This document shows, one piece after another, positions 28,495 to 37,022 of a DNA stretch of 64,000 nt (the stretch's first letter is position 1; each line of letters begins with the position of its first letter). The notes under the pieces are model-generated. The model saw only the letters and a list, made by a program, of their open reading frames with translations, did not search any database and was not told the DNA's origin. Origin of the DNA: Candidatus Paraprochloron terpiosi LD05 (GTDB lineage Bacteria; Cyanobacteriota; Cyanobacteriia; Cyanobacteriales; Prochloraceae); assembly GCA_018141785.1 (NCBI GenBank), contig CP073341.1:2901261-2965260 (forward strand), written 5' to 3'. The translations under genes and the position numbers were made by a program.

Positions 28495-29802
28495 ATGGCT
28501 TTATCACGACGTAATTTTTTAATCTTGGCAGGTGTAAGCTCTACTGGGGTAGTGTTGGCAGCACCTTTGCAGCGTTTATATACCCGAGTGCGAGAGGATA
28601 AATCCTTATCGGGGAAAGGTTTTGGTCCCTTGGTACCAGATCCCCAGGGATTATTCGACCTCCCCTCCGGATTCCAATATCGCGCCTTCTCCAAGACGGG
28701 GGAGATGATGAACGATGGGACACCCGTACCCGCTGCTCACGATGGTATGGCAGCTTTCCCAGGGGAGTCTGGAACCACGATTTTAATCCGCAATCATGAA
28801 CTAAATGGTGCTAGCACTTCACCAGTGATTGCTCCTTCAGCTCAGAAGTACGACCCCTTATCTACAGGAGGAACTACAACTTTAGTTGTAGGGGCAGATC
28901 GCCAACTAATAGATCACCGAGTTTCCCTCGCTGGAACTTCCCGCAACTGCGCTGGAGGAACTACTCCTTGGGGTTCTTGGATCAGTTGTGAGGAAGATGT
29001 TACCACCACCGAGTTTAATAAACCGGGCAATCCTCTGAATGTCTCCAAGAAACACGGTTATAATTTTGAAGTGTCTCATAAAGGTGGTACTAGGGACTCA
29101 CCGGTTCCTTTAGTTGCCATGGGGCGCTTTAACCACGAGGCGATCGCCGTGGATCCGAAAACTGGTATTGTCTATCAAACTGAGGATAGGGAAGATAGCT
29201 GCTTTTATCGCTTCATTCCCAAGGAATACGGTAAACTCCAAAATGGGGGAGTGCTGGAAGCTTTGGTTATTAAAGGAATGGGGAAAGTAAATACCAGCCT
29301 CAATTTCCCTGTGGGGGAACCTAAAGCAGTAGAATGGGTACCCATAGAAGAGGTAGATCCAGACAAAGATACTCTGCGCTATGAAGCACAATCCAAAGGG
29401 GCAGCAGTTTTCAAACGGGGTGAAGGTATCTGTTTCGGCAATGGGGAAATTTACTTTGTTTGTACCAGTGGGGGAAAAGCAGGGAAAGGGCAGGTTTTCC
29501 GCTACAATCCAGCACAAAATACCATAGAATTATATGTAGAGTCCCCCGGAGCTGGAGTCTTGGACTATCCCGATAATATTGTAATGGCTCCTTTTGGGGA
29601 TTTAATCATGTGCGAAGACGGGGCTGGTGAGCAATTTTTAGTGGGGGTGAATCCTCAAGGAGAGCTGTATAAGTTAGGACGGAATGCACTGAATACCAGC
29701 GAATTGGCAGGAGTTTGCTTTGCACCAGATGGTAAGACTATGTTCGTCAATATTCAAAAACCAGGTATTACCCTGGCTATTTGGGGATCTTGGGGAAGTT
29801 GA
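28495..29802 (+). CDS. phoX: PhoX-family (DUF839) phosphatase, Tat-exported
   Basis: PhoX enzymes release phosphate from organic esters in the periplasm using Ca/Fe. The 435-residue product begins ALSRRNFLILAGVSS, a Tat signal with the twin Arg. The DUF839 fold is visible: LPSGFQYRAFSKTGE, LIRNHELNG, NCAGGTTPWGSWISCEEDV and RFNHEAIAVDP, with acidic and His ligands of the metal cluster. The ATG at 28495 puts the signal at the true N-terminus. It is functionally linked to the pst operon, though I see no Pho box in the short, repeat-filled upstream gap. Confidence 0.85.
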   Translation: MALSRRNFLILAGVSSTGVVLAAPLQRLYTRVREDKSLSGKGFGPLVPDPQGLFDLPSGFQYRAFSKTGEMMNDGTPVPAAHDGMAAFPGESGTTILIRNHELNGASTSPVIAPSAQKYDPLSTGGTTTLVVGADRQLIDHRVSLAGTSRNCAGGTTPWGSWISCEEDVTTTEFNKPGNPLNVSKKHGYNFEVSHKGGTRDSPVPLVAMGRFNHEAIAVDPKTGIVYQTEDREDSCFYRFIPKEYGKLQNGGVLEALVIKGMGKVNTSLNFPVGEPKAVEWVPIEEVDPDKDTLRYEAQSKGAAVFKRGEGICFGNGEIYFVCTSGGKAGKGQVFRYNPAQNTIELYVESPGAGVLDYPDNIVMAPFGDLIMCEDGAGEQFLVGVNPQGELYKLGRNALNTSELAGVCFAPDGKTMFVNIQKPGITLAIWGSWGS

Positions 29803-29884
29803 ACCTCTAGACTTCCCTATCCTTTCTTGACAAATAACCGAGACAAGGATACAATTTACCCGTACCACAAGAATAAGTGTATAA

Positions 29885-30235
29885 GTTAGATTGTCAGCAC
29901 CCCGCTCTAAAGAGACGTTGCTCTCTAGCCTCTCTTTTTAGGTAGCTGACCAGCCTAAGTCCAAAGCGCGGACTACGTTATCGGCAAGAGTTAAAGACCT
30001 ACCCTGGGATGCGTGCTAGTCCTGGGCTGCTAGAACCGGGTGGTTAAACAGCTTTACGAGGGGTAAGGCAGTGCTGCCGGGAAAGTACCCACCGTGGTTG
30101 GCGAAGCGCACTTAACCCTAGAAATAGGAGTCAATAGGGAGGCAAACCCGCCTCCCTCCCCCGCCATTAATCAATGCCGGGGGGTCGGCGACTAAAGTCG
30201 CTAAACGTTTTCCTCCCCGCTCTAAAGAGACAGGG
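29885..30235 (+). mobile_element. IS200/IS605 3'-end / omega-RNA-like remnant
   Basis: There is no ORF. A structured GC-rich stretch (GATGCGTGCTAGTCCTGGGC, then GCGCACTTAACCCTAG and AGGAGTCAATAGGG) resembles the tnpB 3' end and overlapping omega-RNA scaffold of cyanobacterial IS200/IS605 elements, as I remember them. CCCCGCTCTAAAGAGAC occurs twice, near 29894 and 30207, bracketing the block. A palindromic mini-repeat and a GCGACTAAAGTCGC hairpin lie near the right end. It is only a remnant. Confidence 0.4.
30158..30183. repeat. C5G-type palindromic mini-repeat, copy a
   Basis: CCCCCGCCAT, loop TAATCA, ATGCCGGGGG-type right arm. One internal position of the stem is mismatched, as in all copies of this family. 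It lies inside the IS remnant. Confidence 0.8.
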
Positions 30236-30257
30236 TTTCCAACGACTAGGAGTTTTC

Positions 30258-30870
30258 ATGAATGAATACACTGGGATTGCTGATTACTACGATCTGTTCA
30301 TGAATAGTGGGTATTATAAATACGAGGAAATAGCTACGGCGATTGCGGCGATGGTAGTTCCGAATCAAAGTATCAGAAAAATTGGGTTTATTGTTGAAAC
30401 AACTCTTAAAAATAGATCCTCAGTACAATTTGACGGGCATGGATCATACTGCTGCAATGTTAGAAATTGCCAAAGAGCGGTTGGGCGATCGCGCTAAACT
30501 ATTTGAAGCGGACATTATTTCCATGTCCATTCCCGAGGAGTTTGACTTTGCAATTTCTAACGGCGGACTGTGTGCCTTTGTTGATACCGGTAGTGAGTGG
30601 GACTTTTACATTCATTTAACTGATGAGGAAAGTAATGTGCGAGCGCTGCAAAATATAGCAAATTGTCTCCACAAAGGAGGATTATTTATCATTAATATTC
30701 AAGGGGTACACCATAATCATGACCGCTCCTTACCAGGAGAAATAGTCTACTCTCAAGAGATTAAGGAAAAACAATTGAAACCATTTTCAATCAAGCAGGT
30801 TTTCGATTGGAAGAAAAAGACAAAAGCGGACAGCTTTTTATTTACTCTAAAAATTAGAGATATCCTGTAA
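30258..30870 (+). pseudogene. Class I SAM-dependent methyltransferase, broken
   Basis: Frame 1 reads MNEYTGIADYYDLFMNSGYY and continues to about 30385. Frame 2 picks up with LLLKQLLKIDPQYNLTGMDH and runs to the stop at 30870. The shift falls exactly where motif I (GxGTG) should be; a small deletion has removed it, leaving no SAM-binding loop. Motif II (the Asp of TGMDHTAAML) and the post-motifs remain. It is therefore a pseudogene. It stands just upstream of a second methyltransferase gene and just downstream of an IS remnant. Confidence 0.8.
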
Positions 30871-31086
30871 TTGTAAACAGAGCAAGTGCAAGAAAATTGT
30901 GCAATATCTGAGGTATAGAGCCACGTTAATTCTCAAGAGCGTGTCATATTCGTAATAATCTTACAATCATTATCATGATAGTTGAGAATAGATACCTTTT
31001 ATTGATTCTTGCGCTTACCCTGGAATTGCACAGTAATTGGGCAGAATAAGTAAAGAAAGTTTTTGTAGTTTGACATATAGATTTTT
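30871..31086. other. Spacer between methyltransferase genes
   Basis: AT-rich. Around 30964-30982 the stretch ACAATCATTATCATGATAG has Fur-box-like AT symmetry. This is weak and is only noted. Confidence 0.25.
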
Positions 31087-32253
31087 ATAAAAGTAACTCA
31101 AGAGCAGATCGAGAAGGTATACGATCAAAGCAATGCAGTTGAACATTATTTATCTAAAAGTCGTCGAGACGGTGTAAAAGTTGAGTGGGAGGAGCCATTC
31201 TCTCGTTCAGTGTTTAAGCAGGCGATCGCGTCTGGGATCGAAAATAAGGAAAAAAAGCTACGATTTCTTGATGTTGGTTCAGGGACAGGTGATGGATATG
31301 TTTTGCTGTCAACATTATTTTCACAGGATTCTAAACTACTTAGCAACTATGAGCTAGATTACTTGGGAATTGATATCAGTCCCCAAATGGTGGAAACAGC
31401 CAGGAATTTATATGGTAGCCACAATAACGTTAGGTTTGAATGTGGGGATATTAGGACTAGCAGTTTCACTCAGCCTTTCGATGTATACCTTTCTTGCGGA
31501 GTTCCTTACTCTCATCTCACTCACGAGGAGCTTTACGAAGCCCTAAAGATGATTGTTACCAATGTTTGCAACCATCGCTCTCGATGTTCCGTGGTGGTGG
31601 ATGTATTGGGGCGGTACAGTATAGAGTGGATGCGCAAATGGAAAGAAAGCCATTGGGATTACGCCATGAGCTTTTTCGAGAGCGAAGGCGATCAAGAAGC
31701 TACATGGATGAGTTTTTACTCTCATCAACACTTGCAAGAGATTATGCAGCAAGCAGCGAATGCCGTGGGCTGTCCTGTTGAGAAGTTTGCCTTTTTCGAT
31801 CGCTCCATTATGGTCGGGCGCCATACCTCAACGGGACAATTTAACCCAAAGTTGCCCCAGTATCGCAATCTGGTCAATAGCTTGCTCGATCCCTCACAAG
31901 AAACAGAGTTGAGCCAACTGATATTCCAAGTCGAGTTAGGATCGGCACCAGAGTACATCTTGGATTTCTTTACTCAATTCTCCGGCTGGTGGAACACTTT
32001 GGTGAGTGAGGCAACAGCCCTCTTGGGTGAGTCCTTGGCGGTGGAGCCTGTTGAGTTGCCCCCAGAGGTTCAAGGATTTAAGGCAGCCGCTGAAAAAGAA
32101 TTGCAACAGATTGCCGACAAACATCAGTATCGGCAGAACTTAGAATCTATGCTAGCTCTAGTGTTGCGGAAATTGGAGATAACTCAACAACCTGGTTATG
32201 GTGTTGGTCATGACCTGTTTGGGGTAATGTGGTTAGATGCCACCGGGTTCTAG
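31087..32253 (+). CDS. Class I SAM-dependent methyltransferase, start codon degenerate
   Basis: The protein shows motif I FLDVGSGTGDGY, motif II YLGIDISPQMVETA and motif III region FDVYLSCGVPYSHL, followed by a long family-specific C-terminal half. Substrate is unknown. Coding-like sequence (VTQEQIEKVYDQSNAVEHYL) extends upstream of the first usable start, GTG at 31210, back to an ATA at 31087 where ATG would be expected. Either ATA is a mutated start or translation begins at 31210 without the N-terminal 41 residues. surE follows 36 bp downstream. Confidence 0.7.
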   Translation: MKVTQEQIEKVYDQSNAVEHYLSKSRRDGVKVEWEEPFSRSVFKQAIASGIENKEKKLRFLDVGSGTGDGYVLLSTLFSQDSKLLSNYELDYLGIDISPQMVETARNLYGSHNNVRFECGDIRTSSFTQPFDVYLSCGVPYSHLTHEELYEALKMIVTNVCNHRSRCSVVVDVLGRYSIEWMRKWKESHWDYAMSFFESEGDQEATWMSFYSHQHLQEIMQQAANAVGCPVEKFAFFDRSIMVGRHTSTGQFNPKLPQYRNLVNSLLDPSQETELSQLIFQVELGSAPEYILDFFTQFSGWWNTLVSEATALLGESLAVEPVELPPEVQGFKAAAEKELQQIADKHQYRQNLESMLALVLRKLEITQQPGYGVGHDLFGVMWLDATGF

Positions 32254-32289
32254 CTTTTGTTGCTTGTTAATTTACTACATGGAAAGATA

Positions 32290-33815
32290 ATGGCTTTTTT
32301 AGTAACTAATGATGATGGCGTGCGGCTCGAAAGTCGCAGTAGTTAGTGGGTGAAAGCCCCATGGGGAGTGTCTTCCCCGGTTCCAGCCCGAAGGAGCTTT
32401 GGCAGTAATGCCGGAGTTTCACAGCTAGAGGGTTAAATGGCCAAGCTACTATCAGTCCGATGGTGGTAGCGGCCTAGGGAAAGTCTGATATGGTGAGCAT
32501 AAAGCGAAGCTTGCAGCCTCGTTACGTAGGAAGAGTGAAAGCGGTACTGTTACACTCTAACCAAAACGGTATGCGGCATATGTGAAAGATGGAATGTCAT
32601 CGTCATCGCGTAGACACCACGCCGCCGGGGTATGGAGCAGCCCGCCGTCAGACGTATCTAACTACTGTGGAACGAGTAAACCTCCACTGGGTCTGAGAAA
32701 TCAGTAGGATAGCTGTAAAGCGAACCAATTCCCAGGGGAGACAGGACTCTCCTAAGAAGCGAACGCTGCTAGGACGAAAGTTCAGGGGAATCAATAACCC
32801 GGCAGATAGGCAAATGTCTACCCCCGCCATCCGCGATGCCGGGGGGAGCTGACGTAGGAGAGGGTGAAACGTAACGGTAAAATCCCTTACCACTTGCGAT
32901 TTTGCCTGTCCATTAGCTGGAACTTGAAACTCAAAGCTCCTCAGAAGTTAGAGGCGTCGGGCAAACGTCAATGGCGAGGAGATTGGAATTTAAGGACTCA
33001 AAGCCCAATCTGAATGAGACCTGAAAGCCGATACAAGTAATGAGGAGTAAACGCGCCAGCGAGTAGGATGATACACCAGGAGCCGGGTGCTTGGAAACCT
33101 GCACGCCCGGTACTGCGAGGGGGAAAACCTGTAAGGGTCTACCTATCTCGACATTGATGCTCCCGGCATTGGTGCATTACAGGGAGCATTGTCCCAAGTA
33201 ACGACCGATCTCATTGTAGTTGTTGCTCCTAAACACCACCAGTCAGGCTGTGGCCATCAGGTCAATATTCGCACAGTGATTCCAGTGGAATGGCGATCGC
33301 AGACTGAAGTCAGTGTAGACAGTACGCCCGCTGATTGTGTTCGTCTGGGGGTCAACTATCTCTACGATGATATCCACTTTGTTGTCTCTGGGATTAATGC
33401 AGGCTGCAATATAGGTTCGGACATTTATCCTTCAGGAACAATAGCGGCTGCTAGAGAGGCGACTATACACCGCCTTCCGGCGATCGCCTTTTCTCACTTT
33501 CGGAGAACTGACTGGGAGCTGGACTGGGAACGGGGGAAGCAGTGGGCTGTGAGGGTGTTGCATAAGCTATTAGCTCAACAGCCTGAGCCTGGAATCTTCT
33601 GGACTGTCAACTTTCCCCACCTAGAATCGGGCACACCCGAGCCAGAGATTATATTTTGTTCTCTCTGTACCTATCCTCTACTCACGGAGTTCGTGAAGCA
33701 AGGGGACGGGTATCTCTATGTGGGAAATGATATTAATCGCAAATCCGATTCAGGCACAGACGTTGATGTGTGTTTATCGGGCAATATTGCCATCGCCAAG
33801 ATTAGTTTATGGTAA
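32290..33815 (+). CDS. surE: 5'-nucleotidase SurE, split by a group II intron
   Basis: Exon 1 is 32290-32319 and reads MAFLVTNDDG. Exon 2 is 33153-33815 and resumes IDAPGIGALQGAL. Joined, they give the conserved SurE start VTNDDGIDAPG and a 230-residue protein with HHQSGCGHQVN, SGINAGCNIGSDIYPSGT and AAREA, the metal and substrate loops of the family. SurE removes phosphate from nucleoside monophosphates and short polyphosphates. The acidic metal ligands of NDDG are in exon 1, so an unspliced message cannot make active enzyme. Function depends on the intron being spliced. Confidence 0.88.
32320..33152 (+). mobile_element. ORF-less group II intron inside surE
   Basis: An 833-nt insert begins GTGCGGCTCG, as group II introns begin GUGYG, and ends CTATCTCGAC, with the AY end. 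Near the 3' end, GAGCCGGGTGCTTGGAAACC then TGCACGCCCGGT forms a domain V hairpin with a GAAA-type loop. There is no reverse transcriptase. The sequence is clearly homologous over its length to the intron at 38225-41620 once the insert in that copy is ignored. It sits between codons 10 and 11 of surE and restores the frame exactly. It probably depends on a maturase in trans. Confidence 0.88.
32821..32845. repeat. C5G-type palindromic mini-repeat, copy b
   Basis: CCCCCGCCAT, loop CCGCG, ATGCCGGGGG. It is placed in a peripheral part of the surE intron and is absent at the matching place of the related intron at 38225 (which reads TCTACTCGAAAGGGGAGCT there), so it is a separate insertion. Confidence 0.85.
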
Positions 33816-33839
33816 AGTGGAGGAAATATTGGCTGTCAA

Positions 33840-34139
33840 TTATTCAGCCTTCTTGACTTCCCTGACGATAACGAATGGTTGAACGATTAAAGTGCTGAAT
33901 TTCTTGTTTGGTTCTGCATTACAGGCGCTTAAGTACTCGACGGTGGGTTTTTGCACCAGTTGTTCCCTAATCCAATATTGTACCTTTTGCACGTCATCAA
34001 GGGCGATCGCTACCCCCACGTCAAGCAAGTTGAGGGGTTCTTCAACTACAATTAAGGCATCTCTTTGAGCGTGGGGTTTTAAGTCTTTCCACTCGGTGTC
34101 TGCAACTTCTTCACTTAATCGGGCTTTGATATCAGGCAT
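33840..34139 (-). CDS. DUF2288 family protein
   Basis: The 99-residue soluble protein matches the DUF2288 pattern: EWKDLKPHAQRDALIVVEEP followed by LLDVGVAIALDDVQKVQYWI and IREQLVQKPT. The family is widespread in cyanobacteria and proteobacteria with no known function. It converges on surE with a 24-bp gap. A strong hairpin lies just upstream of its start. Confidence 0.88.
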   Translation of the reverse strand: MPDIKARLSEEVADTEWKDLKPHAQRDALIVVEEPLNLLDVGVAIALDDVQKVQYWIREQLVQKPTVEYLSACNAEPNKKFSTLIVQPFVIVREVKKAE

Positions 34140-34159
34140 TATTTTAACTCTGTCTCTAG

Positions 34160-34192
34160 TTTAGGTATTATCAAGTCCTGATAATACCTAAA
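34160..34192. terminator. 14-bp-stem hairpin between MptE-like remnant and DUF2288
   Basis: TTTAGGTATTATCA pairs perfectly with TGATAATACCTAAA around a 5-base loop. It overlaps the stop codon of the MptE-like fragment. There is no T-run, so it is either a processing hairpin or a weak terminator on the minus strand. Confidence 0.5.
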
Positions 34193-34370
34193 ATATCATT
34201 TACTGTTGAAAAGGGATTCATACTTAACCCTCCCAAAGAATCTAGCAAGCTATTGGGGGTGGCGTTGAGGATTTGAATTGAATTTGCGTCCGCCAGACGG
34301 CCCATCAGCTTGTAATCTCGCCACTGATTGACGTATTCCCGACACGATAAAATTTCGGGAGCAAGGCACG
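34171..34370 (-). pseudogene. MptE/DUF115-like gene, C-terminal fragment
   Basis: In frame on the minus strand: EILSCREYVNQWRDYKLMG, then ILNATPNSLLDSLGG, ending DILGIIRT and a stop. The ILNATPxSLLD pattern is the usual C-terminal motif of DUF115/MptE-like glycan proteins. The matching N-terminal part is at 43170-43534, on the far side of the IS200/IS605 element, which has split the gene. Confidence 0.7.
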
Positions 34371-35534
34371 CCTCGCGCGCCCCGCGCGCGGGGCGGAAAA
34401 GCGACTCGGCGGCTTTAGCCGCAGTTAGGCATGGTGAAAAGCATTACGTCAGCCATAAAAAATAGTATAATTGTCGCCATGAAGAATCCCAAACGCATGG
34501 GCTGCCAACAGGTGCTCCTCCATCCCAACAAAGACCTCTTCTCAGCGATTTTGGAGTACGCCTGTGGTGAAGCCAACAAAATCTACAACTGTGCCACCTA
34601 TTATGCTCGTCAGGTGTTCTTCAAAGAACATCGCTATGTCGGCAAAGGTGAACTGTGTCGGCAACTGAAATGGAATCGCCACTTTGGAGCCATTTACGTT
34701 TCAGCCGCCCAGCAAATCTGTAACTGCGTCGTGGAAGCATTCAACAGCTTCCAGGCGCTACTCCAATTGTTTAGGCAGGGGGAATTGCTCATTAAGCCCC
34801 AGCCCCCCAAATACCGGAAACCTGGACTGTTTACCCTGTCTTACCCCAAGCGGTGGCTCAAACTCACGAACAGTAGTATCCGTTGTCCACTGGGAAAAAA
34901 GGTTAAAACCTGGTTTGGCATTGACGCCTTCTACATCCCCATGCCAAGCAATCTAGACTGGGCTTTCATCCATGCGCGGGAGACCCCACCCTCAGTAAAA
35001 TGCGATATGAAAGCGTTTTACGGGGTGGGGAGGGATAGCGCGCCATTATTTTAAACTTCCCCTTGACTTCTCACAAAATACGCGCTAATATGTAAAAGTA
35101 CTTCAAAACACCCTAAAGAGATGGTACAACGCGCCTATCGGTACAGATTCTACCCGGATGCAGAGCAAGAGCAACTCTTACGCCGCACCTTGGGCTGTAC
35201 CCGATTGGTATACAACAAAGCGCTGGCAGCCAGAACTGAGGGGTGGTATGAAAGGAAGGAGCGGATAGGTTACACCCAAACATCCTCTATGTTGACTTAA
35301 TGGAAAAAACAATCTTGTGTTGAGCTTTTTAAACGAGGTGAGTAGCGTTCCTCTCCAGCAGACTCTGAGGCATCTACAGACTGCATTTGCTAACTTTTGG
35401 GCAAACCGTAGTCGGTATCCCAGGTTTAAAAAGAAAAGCAATGGTGGGAGTGCAGAGTTTACCCGTTCTGCCTTCAAATGGGCAAACAGGCAACTCAAAT
35501 TGGCTAAGACCAAAAATCCGCTCAATTGAGTTAA

Positions 35535-35585
35535 CTTTCCAGGCGTGCGCGCCTGGAAAGCCTTTCGGGCGCGCACGCCCGAAAG
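35535..35585. repeat. Two adjacent GC-rich palindromes inside tnpB-B
   Basis: Arms CTTTCCAGGCG/CGCCTGGAAAG at 35535-35560 and CTTTCGGGCG/CGCCCGAAAG at 35562-35585. The second recurs almost exactly at 36356-36379, in the same gene. They interrupt the reading frame and look like very small mobile palindromes. Confidence 0.8.
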
Positions 35586-36355
35586 GTCAATAAAATTGTG
35601 TGGAGCCGTCCTATCCCCCAGGGGTGTACTCCATCCACCGTTACGGTGAAATTAGAGCCATCTAACCGATGGGATGCCAAGGGCGGTTGCTTCGCAATTG
35701 TAACTCTTCTGGTAGATGACCCTACCGTTGTGCCCTTGCCTCCCAGTCAAAACAAGGTGGGGCTAGATATGGGTTTGAGTACTTTGGTTACTACTAGCAA
35801 TGGAGAGAAAATTGCTAATCCACGCCATTTTAACCAGAAATTCAAAAGGCTCAAAGCCGCCCAAAAGAGTTTGTCCAGGAAGAAATTGGGGTCAAATAAT
35901 AGGTGGAGGGCCAGACTCAAAGTAGCGAAGGCACACGCAAAGATTGCAGATGCCAGGAAAGACTTCCTTCAAAAGCTAACTACCAGGCTGATTCGTGAAA
36001 ACCAAGCGACCCGGTGCTCCGCACCGGATCTGCGCTATCGCGCAGACCGCCATAGAAGATTTGGCAGTTAGAAACATGGTAAAAAACCGCTCCTTAGCCC
36101 GTAGCATTAGCGATGCAGGCTGGGGGGAACTCGTTCGGCAACTTGAGTACAAGAGCGAGTGGTACGGACGGGAGTTAATCAAAATTGACCGTTTCTTTCC
36201 ATCCAGCAAGAGGTGTGGAAGTTGTGGTTTCGTAATAGATAAGCTGCCACTGAATATCAGAGAATGGGAATGCCCGAAATGCAGTACTGCCCACGTGAGA
36301 GATATAAATGCAGCTAAGAATATTTTGGCGGCCTTGCTCATCCGTGTCAGAATGA

Positions 36356-36379
36356 TTTTCGGGCGCGCACGCCCGAAAA
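36356..36379. repeat. GC-rich palindrome at the 3' end of tnpB-B
   Basis: TTTTCGGGCG paired with CGCCCGAAAA around CGCA. This is the same core as the palindrome at 35562-35585. It truncates the normal C-terminus of the TnpB. Confidence 0.8.
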
Positions 36380-36997
36380 GTTAATAAGATGAGGAGCGAG
36401 CGTAAGACCTGATAGACAAAGCTCTAAAGGGCAGCTGCGAAAGTCCCGGAAGGGAATGAAACAGAAACCTAAGTAGCGATGCTTAGGAATCCCCTCCCCG
36501 CTACGCTGAGGGAGGGGAGGATGTCAACAGAGAACTGCGCATCTTGCCCCGTAACGGCTGCTTCTATGCCGAGTTTGTCTACAAGGCGCGACCTGAACTG
36601 GTCGCTTAGTACGGGACACCGAGTCCCCTAGGGAGTTCCACCCCTAGCCCTCACGTAAAAGACTCTATGAGTCCGGCCACAACGGGAGTAGGAAACAAAA
36701 CCGCTGGAATGCAGGTCACGAAAGAAGCCGAAGCTCTAGGGATTAAAGAGTTAGGAACAAGAGGGAGACAGTTGGAAGGTTGAACGAAAGTGAAGTAAAA
36801 GGGCTGTGAACCCAGCCCCTCCGTTTAAACCTCGTTACGAACGAACGGCGAAATTATCCCTGGACAACGCCGTAGCCAAAAGGCAAGTAGACAGGACTCA
36901 GTGCTCTTGTATCACTGGGTAGTGGAATCGAAGTTCTACCGGGGGAAAGGAACCAGCCTAACCAACTCGCAAAAACTAAGCGAAACAACAGGATAAA

Positions 36998-37022
36998 CCC
37001 CCGCCATCGCGGATGCCGGGGG
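36998..37022. repeat. C5G-type palindromic mini-repeat, copy c
   Basis: CCCCCGCCAT, loop CGCGG-type, ATGCCGGGGG, in the 5' ribozyme part of intron I1, upstream of its RT gene. Confidence 0.85.

Larger units (their letters stand above)
35121..36384 (+). pseudogene. tnpB: TnpB of element B, multiply disrupted
   Basis: This is a different TnpB subfamily from element A. It starts MVQRAYRYRFYPDAEQEQLL and shows GLDMGLSTLVTTSNGEK with the RuvC Asp, IEDLAVRNM, and a zinc ribbon (CGSCG and CPKC) with the final DINAAKNIL Asp. Lesions: a TAA after SSMLT near 35298, loss of frame at two GC-rich palindromes (35535-35585), another at about 36008-36050 (CGGTGCTCCGCACCG then TGCGCTATCGCGCA), and a third palindrome replacing the C-terminus at 36356. 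It is non-functional. Confidence 0.88.
34971..36528 (+). mobile_element. IS200/IS605-type element B inserted in tnpB of element A
   Basis: Precise removal of this 1558-bp segment rejoins the tnpB of element A in frame (TTCATC to AGAGAACTG). The left end carries a long imperfect hairpin (CCCCACCC with GTAAAA, then TTTTAC with GGGGTGGGG, 34984-35032). The right end carries CCCTCCCC/GGGAGGGG and ends GGATGTCAAC. No target duplication is visible, as expected for this single-strand transposition family. Its only gene is a ruined tnpB. Confidence 0.8.

Noticed and set aside
30964..30982. Fur-box-like AT symmetry upstream of the second methyltransferase.
   Set aside because: Match to the 19-base consensus is partial and AT-rich spacers give such matches by chance; listed only as a weak note.
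32320..33152. Possible CRISPR-like or tRNA content in the surE insert.
   Set aside because: No repeat-spacer periodicity and no cloverleaf or TPsiC-box; group II intron signatures explain the structure.
35178..35576. 132-codon minus-strand frame across tnpB-B.
   Set aside because: Shadow of the disrupted tnpB, crossing its palindromic inserts.
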